Assembly: GCA_002388005.1 (NCBI GenBank)
Contig: DGLO01000083.1
Coordinates: 1 to 5,970, forward strand
Direction: 5' to 3'
Source of the DNA: Candidatus Neomicrothrix sp. UBA4542
GTDB taxonomy: Bacteria; Actinomycetota; Acidimicrobiia; Acidimicrobiales; Poriferisodalaceae
DNA length: 5,970 nucleotides
Within the stretch, counting starts at the first letter, position 1. Each line of letters opens with the position of its first letter. The notes beneath the pieces were generated by a model, which was not told where the DNA came from, made no database searches, and saw only the letters and a list, made by a program, of their open reading frames with translations. The translations under genes were made by a program, and so were the position numbers. This document shows, piece by piece, positions 1 through 4,597 of the stretch.

Positions 1-198
1 TGCGGCGGGATCAAGATTGAAGAAAAGAGACCCAGCGAGAGCAATCGTGAAGAGTGCGTCACCCGCGGCGGAGGCAAGTTGCACTCTTGCTAACCGAGCG
101 AACGGACCGAGAGTCGCGCGTTTGGCTGGTGATTGTTCGCTCACTTCACCGGGGGTTGAAGCAGAGGCCGTAGCTGGTAGATCTGATGCCTCTTCCAC
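1..198 (-). CDS. MFS-type membrane transporter, N-terminal part (runs off left edge)
   Basis: An open minus-strand frame runs from a GTG at 198 to the window edge, 66 codons without a stop; an in-frame TAG lies four codons upstream, so GTG is the first usable start. A polar, Ala/Ser/Pro-rich tail (residues 1-30) is followed by GPFARLARVQLASAAGDALF and a hydrophobic segment ending in LAGSLFFNLDP (about residues 43-63). A cytoplasmic tail, then an arginine-flanked first helix carrying an AAGD motif, is how many actinobacterial major facilitator superfamily permeases begin. The substrate cannot be told from this fragment. A purine-rich GGGTGG just before the start could serve as a weak ribosome binding site. 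It lies 58 bp downstream of the PhoU-like gene on the same strand and may be read through from it, though no functional link is visible. An alternative start is the GTG at codon 19. Confidence 0.66.
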   Translation of the reverse strand, partial: MEEASDLPATASASTPGEVSEQSPAKRATLGPFARLARVQLASAAGDALFTIALAGSLFFNLDPAA

Positions 199-256
199 GG
201 TGCCACCCTAGGCCCCAGTTGAATCAAGCCCTCCCCGCGAAGTCATTCGACTCATT

Positions 257-901
257 TCAGTCGGAATTGTCCACGACTCTGACTGGTTCGGTAGCCGCGA
301 GCACAGCGCTGTTTAAGTTAGCGACGATTCGTTTGAGATACCGGTGGTACACCGCTCGGGGTACAACTTGGTGACCTGGTTGGTCGGAGGTCATGTAGCC
401 GTCGATGCGCGACTGAATCTGTGAGGTCATCGCGCCAACTCGATTGCGAAAATCACCGGGAATTCCATCGTGTTCAGCCAATATTTCGCTTGCCTCAGTA
501 AAGAACCCTGAGACGAGTCGTCGTTCTTCAAGCAAGCCATCGATATCGGGTTCACCAGCGAAGGACACGCCGCTCTCCGCGAGGTCAAGGATGTTCTTTG
601 CGTGATCGCCCACCCGTTCTATTTTCTTCAGCAGAAGTATCAGTCCGATGACCTCGCCGATGTCATTCGGGCCGTGGACACTGATATGTACCGCGAGTTC
701 ACCGCGAAGTTGTTGCTCGTTGGCATTGATTCGCAGATCTGTTTCCCGGACATCATCTGCGATTGAGCGGGCATCCGCACCGCTCATCAGTGCAGTGCAA
801 GCAAGGTCAAATGAATGGCGGGCATCGGTCACCATCGCGACTGATCTAGTAACGACGTGGTCGAGTCCGCTATCGCCGCCTCGGAAAAACGAAAGCACCA
901 T
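257..901 (-). CDS. PhoU-domain protein paired with the Na+/phosphate cotransporter
   Basis: A 214-residue, mostly helical protein of the usual PhoU length (about 210-240). PhoU proteins are cytoplasmic three-helix-bundle repeats that bind metal clusters and restrain phosphate uptake or signalling. The first repeat carries the diagnostic motif with E95, D99 and N103 (KKIERVGDHAKNILDLA). In the second repeat the equivalent line, YLKRIVANLNS at 188-198, has K190, A194 and S198 at those places, so its metal ligands appear lost. The ATG at 901 is preceded by AGGGGCGG, which overlaps the end of the cotransporter gene; that gene's stop is only 11 bp away, so the two are very likely translated from one message. 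In other bacteria this domain is often fused to the C-terminus of a Na/Pi cotransporter (YjbB type); here it is separate. It is more likely a transporter modulator than the PhoU of a Pst/PhoR system, since no pst genes are in view. Confidence 0.88.
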   Translation of the reverse strand: MVLSFFRGGDSGLDHVVTRSVAMVTDARHSFDLACTALMSGADARSIADDVRETDLRINANEQQLRGELAVHISVHGPNDIGEVIGLILLLKKIERVGDHAKNILDLAESGVSFAGEPDIDGLLEERRLVSGFFTEASEILAEHDGIPGDFRNRVGAMTSQIQSRIDGYMTSDQPGHQVVPRAVYHRYLKRIVANLNSAVLAATEPVRVVDNSD

Positions 902-912
902 GAATACCGCCC

Positions 913-2061
913 CTAACGAAGAATGGCTACACCCAACAGAGGTGCAACTATGAATAAGAATACGACGTAGCAGACAGCTAAGACTCTCCGCTGTACAGCA
1001 AGCTCTGCCATTCGAGTCGCTGCTAAGACCGGAATTTCTCTCGCGAACGGAAGCACATACAGCAGCAGGATGCCCACCACGTTAAAGGTGGTGTGCGCCA
1101 ACGCAACGGTTAGGGAGTCCGGGCTTGATGCCGCTAATGCGGCAAGTAAAGCGGTGATTGTCGTTCCCACGTTGGCCCCGAGCGTGACCGGGTAAGCGTT
1201 TCGTAACGTCAACACACCCGCGGCGGACAGGGGGATCAAGATCGAGGTCGTAATGCTGGAGGACTGCACCGCGATCGTGACGAGAATCCCCACCACTAGA
1301 GCTACGAATCCGCCTGCTTTGCCTAGAATCGCGTTGAGGGATCGCTCAATGCGCGCAGCTACGAGCGCTCTCATGTTCTTGGTCACTAATACAAGAGCGA
1401 CGAGGACGATGACGAGACCTGTTGCCACCATCAGCGCGCCTTTGACGTTGCCTGACGCTCCGAGTTGATCCCAGAGATCCTTTAGCCACCCAACAGGCTC
1501 CTTCACCCACTTCTTGACGGGGCTCTTCCATTCGCTCCCACTCGAACCAACGAGTAGTTCACTGATCCATTTGGCAGTTCCTGAAACCGGCCGAAAAATT
1601 AGTTCGATGGGAAGAAGAATTGAGACGGCCAGGACGTTGAAGAAGTCGTGGACCGTTGCCGCCGCGAAAGCGCGTTTGAATTCCGCTGACTGGCGTACAT
1701 GGCCTAACGAAACAAGAGTGTTCGTGACCGTGGTTCCAATGTTGGCTCCCATAATCATGGGAACCGCCTGATCTACACCTAGTGCACCAGACGCGACAAG
1801 ACCAACGATTACGGATGTGCTTGCTGAAGAAGATTGAACCAGTACGGTCCCCAATATTCCGACGCATAGGCCAGCTATCGGATTACTGACCGCGGAGAAC
1901 AGTCGTTCTTGGGTGTCGGCACCCATGATTTTGATTCCGGCCTCAAGCGAAGAAACCCCAACCAGGAAAATGTAAATCAGCGCTACGACAAGTGCCGCTC
2001 GTGCACCAGTCGACATTTGACGATCGGAGCTACCGAGAGGACGAGAGGCCACGACTCGCAA
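913..2061 (-). CDS. Na+/phosphate cotransporter family protein (NptA/SLC34-like)
   Basis: An integral membrane protein of 382 residues with the inverted-repeat signature of the Na/Pi cotransporter II family. Repeat 1 has QSSSAST at 76-82 and GANIGTT at 105-111; repeat 2 has QSSSITT at 266-272 and GANVGTT at 295-301. Each repeat is followed by a related helix start (HDFFN 138-142, HTTFN 323-327). The QSSS motifs form the substrate/sodium site in this family. A polar, Trp/Lys-rich segment (about 160-207) separates the two halves, and hydrophobic helices fill the rest. The expected role is sodium-coupled import, or possibly export, of inorganic phosphate. The longest frame starts at TTG 2061; an ATG at 2016 (residue 16) lies closer to the first helix, and neither has a clear Shine-Dalgarno, so the start is unsure. 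There is no PhoU domain at the C-terminus; the neighbouring gene 11 bp downstream supplies it. No PHO-box-like direct repeat is visible upstream. Confidence 0.9.
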   Translation of the reverse strand: MRVVASRPLGSSDRQMSTGARAALVVALIYIFLVGVSSLEAGIKIMGADTQERLFSAVSNPIAGLCVGILGTVLVQSSSASTSVIVGLVASGALGVDQAVPMIMGANIGTTVTNTLVSLGHVRQSAEFKRAFAAATVHDFFNVLAVSILLPIELIFRPVSGTAKWISELLVGSSGSEWKSPVKKWVKEPVGWLKDLWDQLGASGNVKGALMVATGLVIVLVALVLVTKNMRALVAARIERSLNAILGKAGGFVALVVGILVTIAVQSSSITTSILIPLSAAGVLTLRNAYPVTLGANVGTTITALLAALAASSPDSLTVALAHTTFNVVGILLLYVLPFAREIPVLAATRMAELAVQRRVLAVCYVVFLFIVAPLLGVAILR

Positions 2062-2153
2062 CGTAGTGCGCGTGGGATCCGAAGTTAAGGACGCCTTAGT
2101 GACTTTTCGAAACTTTCTTATCGATTAGGCCAGCAGGGGGACCCGATAAAAAC

Positions 2154-2921
2154 TCAGTCCCGCAGGGACACGTCCGACAGGTCAAGATCGGACTTCTGAG
2201 TCCTTATCCCTACCAGTTCCGAAATCGAAATGAAGCCGTCCCGAACGACAGCATTGTCGGTACCGGGAATTCGACGCTTCGGATTCCCTGGTTGACGTTG
2301 GAATGACCAAGATTGACCATCCTTGGCGGTTAGGAGACCCGCGGCGTCACCCCATTTAGCGAGATCGGCAATTTGTACCCCTGCAATGTCAGCTAACGGA
2401 AGATTCGGAACGTTGATATTGACGACACGACGTCCCTTTTCAATCGAATTGAGGCGGTCAATGAGTTCTGGAACGATGCGCACGCCGCTGTCCCAACACA
2501 TAAGTCCCCCTGTCACGTCGATGCTGACAGCGATTCCGTGAGCTCCGTTGTTGGCCGCGGTGAGGGCGGCTCCGACGGTTCCGCTGTGTAACGCGGAGCG
2601 GCCGCAATTCAAACCAGGGTTTACTCCTGAAACCACCATGGAGACAGGGTCGCCGAAAGCCCCCAGTTGCGTCATGACCACGCACAGCGCCGGCGGGCCC
2701 TCGACCGCCCAGCATTCGGTGGCTCCGAGATCTCCACGCTGGATTCGTTTGGCCCGCAGTTCTCCGCCTTGAAGGTCACCACCTATTGCCCCGCCCATGC
2801 CTGTCATATCCGACGTCGGCGCAGCGACCACCGCGTCGTGGCCAGCTTCGACGACACTGCGAGCTAACGCCCACAGACCTTCCGACGCGACGCCGTCGTC
2901 GTTGGTTATCAGCACCCGCAT
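2154..2921 (-). CDS. surE: 5'/3'-nucleotidase SurE
   Basis: A 255-residue protein starting MRVLITNDDG, the signature N-terminus of SurE, a metal-dependent cytoplasmic phosphatase acting on nucleoside 5'/3'-monophosphates and sometimes short polyphosphate. Visible family features are metal ligands D8 and D9, the SGVNPGLNCG loop with ligand N101, HSGTVGAALTAAN at 112-124, the VNINVPNLP strand-loop at 167-175, and a C-terminal TDNAVVRDGFISISEL at 221-236. Where most relatives have the metal-binding serine (RSG), the aligned position here is T40 (MTG); threonine could still coordinate metal, but the change is worth noting. The frame is open a further 40 codons upstream, but that extension is polar, unlike SurE, and overlaps the preceding gene, so ATG 2921 is chosen. 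The upstream gene ends 10 bp before this start, suggesting co-transcription. It was called from motifs alone. Confidence 0.93.
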   Translation of the reverse strand: MRVLITNDDGVASEGLWALARSVVEAGHDAVVAAPTSDMTGMGGAIGGDLQGGELRAKRIQRGDLGATECWAVEGPPALCVVMTQLGAFGDPVSMVVSGVNPGLNCGRSALHSGTVGAALTAANNGAHGIAVSIDVTGGLMCWDSGVRIVPELIDRLNSIEKGRRVVNINVPNLPLADIAGVQIADLAKWGDAAGLLTAKDGQSWSFQRQPGNPKRRIPGTDNAVVRDGFISISELVGIRTQKSDLDLSDVSLRD

Positions 2922-2931
2922 GAGTCGGAAC

Positions 2932-3213
2932 TTATTCTTCCCCGTCTTCTTCGGGCACACCGAGGTCCCACTCGAGATGTAGATTTTCTCGTTCCGCGTC
3001 TCGGTTGACGCGTTCTCGATTCCGTCTGAATTGGGGATCATGCGGCGGGAGGAGCTGAAGACGCGCCACTGTTCGGCGACGAAACTCGTCTACGACAGCT
3101 TGCTCTCCGAATAGTCCTTGAATGTCCCAATGAGGGGAGACTGGACCGAGGTAAACAACTCGCACGCCCGTCTCGGGTGGAGGGCGTTCTTCATCAATTC
3201 CGAAGTCGGTCAC
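2932..3213 (-). CDS. Uncharacterised small protein upstream of surE
   Basis: I do not recognise a named family. With a GTG start at 3213 the product is 93 residues and soluble: no signal peptide or membrane helix. It opens with an acidic/proline-rich stretch, then VRVVYLGPVSPHWDIQ (17-32), a charged helix-like region (about 41-54, EFRRRTVARL), LLPPHDPQFRRNRERV (54-69), and a very acidic end (GVPEEDGEE). The start was chosen because a full AAGGAGG lies 4 bases ahead of the GTG. The frame continues to an ATG at 3300 (122 residues), but that site has only a poor ribosome binding site and would add a Cys/Arg-rich stretch that looks less protein-like. The stop lies 10 bp before surE, so the two are probably one operon. 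The ordered, motif-like core suggests a conserved protein rather than a chance frame; function unknown. Confidence 0.72.
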   Translation of the reverse strand: MTDFGIDEERPPPETGVRVVYLGPVSPHWDIQGLFGEQAVVDEFRRRTVARLQLLPPHDPQFRRNRERVNRDAERENLHLEWDLGVPEEDGEE

Positions 3214-3217
3214 CAAT

Positions 3218-3224
3218 CCTCCTT
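3218..3224 (-). promoter_or_regulatory. Strong ribosome binding site (AAGGAGG) deciding a start
   Basis: On the minus strand AAGGAGG is complementary to the 16S rRNA tail and is followed by ATTG and then GTG at 3213. The 4-base spacing is a little short but usable. It supports the 93-residue form of the gene upstream of surE over the 122-residue form starting at 3300. Confidence 0.6.
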
Positions 3225-3300
3225 CGACAGCGACTGCATCACTGTACCGGCACCGACATCGGGAACCATTAGCTGCAGGCAACCTCTCTAGCTTGTCCAT

Positions 3301-3423
3301 CGCCGCCTACAAAATACATTTTTCCTAAGAAACCGAAATATTTGGAACCATTTACCTCAGCTAGGCGTCATAGTCGTAACAAGCCACGGGATACCAACCT
3401 GGCCGGACCAATGGAGCGCAGCT
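3301..3423. promoter_or_regulatory. Divergent intergenic region with AT-rich centre
   Basis: This stretch separates the minus-strand surE cluster from the plus-strand whiB-like gene, and promoters for both should lie here (or as far left as 3214 for the surE side). An AT-rich island (about 3308-3343), including the palindrome AAATATTT at 3336-3343, stands out from the surrounding GC content. I find no convincing -35/-10 pair of the housekeeping type for either direction. A possible ECF-type promoter is listed separately. Confidence 0.4.
3344..3371 (+). promoter_or_regulatory. Possible ECF-sigma-type promoter for the whiB-like gene
   Basis: GGAACC (3344-3349), a 16-base spacer, then CGTCAT (3366-3371). 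This resembles the GGAAC...CGTC/CGTT pattern used by many extracytoplasmic-function sigma factors. It points to the gene starting at 3424, about 50 bases downstream. Such short motifs occur by chance, so this is only a candidate. Confidence 0.25.
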
Positions 3424-3696
3424 ATGAGCCACATTTCCACCGATACCAGTTGGATGAGCCGAGGCAACTGCGCCGACCGGGACCCCTCCATTTTCTTCCC
3501 GAGTGATGGTGTAGGTGTTGAGCGGGCAAAAAAATTATGTGAAGGATGTCCGTCTCAGTCGTCCTGCCTTGAATACGCGCTCGCGAATCGGGTCGAGCAC
3601 GGCGTGTGGGGCGGAGCTTCGGAACGTCAAAGACGCCGAGTTTTAAAAGCAAGACGCCAAGTCCTATTGCAGGAGTCTTCCGTTCGGGTCTCTTGA
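3424..3696 (+). CDS. WhiB-family iron-sulfur transcriptional regulator (first copy)
   Basis: A 90-residue protein with the four cluster-binding cysteines C16, C39, C42 and C48 (C-x22-C-x2-C-x5-C), then the G-V-W-G-G turn at 60-64 and a basic C-terminal region (RQRRRVLKARRQ, 68-79). Wbl proteins hold a [4Fe-4S] cluster that responds to oxygen, NO or redox state, and act with the primary sigma factor at promoters. The start is ATG 3424, with GGAG seven bases upstream at 3413-3416. It differs clearly from the second WhiB gene nearby (NRVEHGVWGGASERQ against HGEKFGIWGGMSERE), so the two are not a recent duplication. I cannot assign it to a named Wbl subclass. It is transcribed alone; its end faces the end of tatA 15 bp away. 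Confidence 0.93.
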   Translation: MSHISTDTSWMSRGNCADRDPSIFFPSDGVGVERAKKLCEGCPSQSSCLEYALANRVEHGVWGGASERQRRRVLKARRQVLLQESSVRVS

Positions 3697-3711
3697 CTCG
3701 CGAGGGTCGAA

Positions 3712-3879
3712 CTAGCCGACGTCGTCGGGAGAGGCATCTGATTCTTCGTCATTCATGCCCTCTTTGAACTCTTTTTGTGCTTGTCCAAGGGACCGCGCCA
3801 GCTTCGGAAGTTTGGCACCACCAAACAGCACCAGCACGATGATCAAGATAATGATCAGTTCTGATCCGCCGAGATTCAC
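3712..3879 (-). CDS. tatA: Twin-arginine translocase subunit TatA/TatE
   Basis: A 55-residue protein with the TatA layout: a short N-out transmembrane helix (about residues 6-18, SELIIILIIVLVL), the F19-G20 hinge, an amphipathic helix with KLPKLARSLGQAQKEFKEG (23-41), and an acidic tail. TatA oligomers form the membrane pore or weakened patch for folded Tat substrates together with TatC. GTG 3879 is taken as the start because it places the helix directly after the N-terminus and has a CAGG just ahead; the open frame reaches back to 3972 but that part is proline/arginine-rich and overlaps the whiB gene. The protein is short even for TatA, mostly through its tail. No tatC or tatB is in the window, as is common in Actinobacteria. 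It may be co-transcribed with the whiB gene ending 58 bp upstream. No hairpin terminator is visible in the 15 bp to the convergent gene. Confidence 0.9.
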   Translation of the reverse strand: MNLGGSELIIILIIVLVLFGGAKLPKLARSLGQAQKEFKEGMNDEESDASPDDVG

Positions 3880-3937
3880 AGACCTGAGGCTACCAGCGCC
3901 CTGATTCTCTACTGGGGGATCGGCATAAAATCGGTGT

Positions 3938-4225
3938 CTAGCTGGCTCGTTCCGCGGCGGCGCGGCGGGCAAGAGCTCGTTGCCTGCGTAGACGTCGACG
4001 CTCTCGTTCGCTCATGCCACCCCATATGCCGAACTTTTCGCCGTGACTCAACGCGTATTCGAGACAGTCTTCACGAACGATGCATCCTCGGCACACTTCT
4101 TTGGCTTCTTTGGTGCTCGCCCCTCGTTCGGGGAAGAAGAGATCTGGGTCAACCCCCAGACAGTTCGCGTAGTCCCACCAACTGCTTTCTTGGATCTGCC
4201 CCCCACTTTCATCTACGAACGCCAT
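3938..4225 (-). CDS. whiB: WhiB-family regulator, WhiB/WhiB2 (WhmD) type
   Basis: A 95-residue protein with cysteines C22, C45, C48 and C54 (C-x22-C-x2-C-x5-C), the GIWGG turn at 66-70 and an arginine-rich C-terminus (SERERRRLRRQRALARRA, 72-89). The stretch from STKEAKEVCRGC through CLEYALSHGEKFGIWGG closely resembles WhiB of Streptomyces and WhiB2/WhmD of mycobacteria. Those are regulators tied to septation and cell division, which with WhiA control developmental or division genes; transfer of that role here is inference. The ATG at 4225 is preceded by AGGGGCGGA. The upstream 220 bp carries two palindromes, including a LexA-like box about 65 bases before the start. It is followed by tatA on the same strand. 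Confidence 0.93.
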   Translation of the reverse strand: MAFVDESGGQIQESSWWDYANCLGVDPDLFFPERGASTKEAKEVCRGCIVREDCLEYALSHGEKFGIWGGMSERERRRLRRQRALARRAAAERAS

Positions 4226-4272
4226 AAATTTCCGCCCCTATTCCGCTCGACTCGTCCGTATGACGTCGTCGT

Positions 4273-4290
4273 AATTACACGCGTGTTATT
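4273..4290. promoter_or_regulatory. 18-bp near-perfect palindrome upstream of whiB
   Basis: AATTACACGCGTGTTATT has a perfect 10-bp core, ACACGCGTGT (4277-4286), flanked by AAT/ATT arms, with one mismatched base pair position. It sits 48-65 bases before the whiB start, directly adjoining the LexA-like box, in a position typical for a dimeric regulator. The binding protein is unknown. WhiA-type sites (GACAC) were considered: GACAC is not present in it. Confidence 0.4.
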
Positions 4291-4303
4291 GAACACCTGT
4301 TCA
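4290..4303. promoter_or_regulatory. LexA (SOS) box-like palindrome upstream of whiB
   Basis: TGAACACCTGTTCA has 6-bp perfect inverted arms with a CC centre and contains GAAC-N4-GTTC, the core of LexA operators in Bacillus and actinobacteria. It is 65-78 bases upstream of the whiB start codon. The flanking T/A differs from the CGAAC...GTTCG favoured in mycobacteria, so the match is to the core only. No other GAAC-N4-GTTC was noticed in the window by eye. Confidence 0.42.
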
Positions 4304-4421
4304 GTGTCAGACGCAAGAAAAATTTCAGAAAAGTCCCCAAAAAACACCGACACGACCTGGCGTTACTGTTGCGGAAGTGTTTTCTAGGGCTTGTCTGCTT
4401 GATTTCTTCTTTTCAACCGAC

Positions 4422-4433
4422 CCTCGCGCGAGG
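4422..4433. repeat. 12-bp perfect palindrome ahead of selC
   Basis: CCTCGCGCGAGG is self-complementary and ends 12 bases before the mature 5' end of the tRNA. In the transcript it could form a small hairpin in the tRNA leader; as DNA it could be an operator. Its role is unknown. Confidence 0.35.
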
Positions 4434-4445
4434 CAGACTGATCTC

Positions 4446-4541
4446 GGAGGTGTCCGAGCGCCTGGTGGGCTCCCCCGCCTTCAAAGCGGGTGGGATGGGT
4501 GAACCCCGTCCGGCGGGTTCGATTCCCGTCCACCTCCGCCA
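4446..4541 (+). tRNA. selC: tRNA-Sec, anticodon UCA (selenocysteine)
   Basis: A 96-nt tRNA. Acceptor strands GGAGGTG (4446-4452) and CACCTCC (4531-4537) pair perfectly; G4538 is the discriminator and CCA (4539-4541) is encoded. The D arm pairs 4456-4459 and 4461-4462 with 4467-4472, giving six pairs, a bulged G4460 and the small loop TGGT, as in other tRNA-Sec. The anticodon stem CCCGC/GCGGG (4474-4478 with 4486-4490) closes the loop CTTCAAA, placing TCA at 4481-4483. The variable arm is long: seven pairs, 4493-4499 with 4505-4511, loop TGAAC. The T arm has loop TTCGATT (4518-4524) and five pairs, extendable to six by G4512-C4530. A UCA anticodon, enlarged D stem with tiny loop, and long variable arm together identify the selenocysteine tRNA, charged by SerRS, converted by SelA and delivered by SelB to UGA codons. 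The eighth acceptor pair normal in bacteria would be a U4453/C4530 mismatch. No selA, selB or selD is in view. Confidence 0.93.
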
Positions 4542-4597
4542 AGTTTGTCCATTTCAATAACCCAACACTATGAACCAAATGAACGAAAGGAACCAAC

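Noticed and set aside
17..211. Plus-strand open frame of 64 codons at the left edge
   Set aside because: It lies opposite the transporter N-terminus, whose minus-strand reading shows a tail followed by a membrane helix; the plus reading has no motif or ribosome binding site.
2086..2149. Small inverted repeats after surE (TAAGG/CCTTA and TTATCG/CGATAA) as terminators
   Set aside because: Arms are only 5-6 bp, one loop is 20 bases, and neither is followed by a T run in the direction of transcription.
2922..3041. 40-codon N-terminal extension of SurE
   Set aside because: SurE proteins begin at MRVLITNDDG; the extension is polar and overlaps the end of the upstream gene in another frame.
3214..3300. 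29-residue N-terminal extension of the gene upstream of surE
   Set aside because: The ATG at 3300 has a weak ribosome binding site whereas AAGGAGG precedes the GTG at 3213; the extra Cys/Arg-rich part does not look conserved. Not excluded.
3308..3330. Minus-strand TATTTT as a -10 box for the surE cluster
   Set aside because: No acceptable -35 at 16-18 bases and the spacing to the preferred start is long; left unnamed.
3697..3704. CTCGCGAG palindrome between the convergent whiB-like gene and tatA
   Set aside because: Eight bases, no T run on either side; too little for a terminator and expected by chance in GC-rich DNA.
4391..4415. TTGTCT/TTGATT as -35 elements of a selC promoter
   Set aside because: No TAnnnT hexamer at the right spacing; the promoter cannot be placed by eye.
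4446..4541. tRNA-Ser or a UGA suppressor instead of tRNA-Sec
   Set aside because: The anticodon is UCA, not a serine codon reader (UGA, GGA, CGA, GCU), and the enlarged D stem with a four-base loop is specific to tRNA-Sec.
4384..4596. Minus-strand frame of 70 codons and plus-strand frame 4369-4560
   Set aside because: Both are artefacts of the tRNA gene, whose structured RNA explains the sequence.
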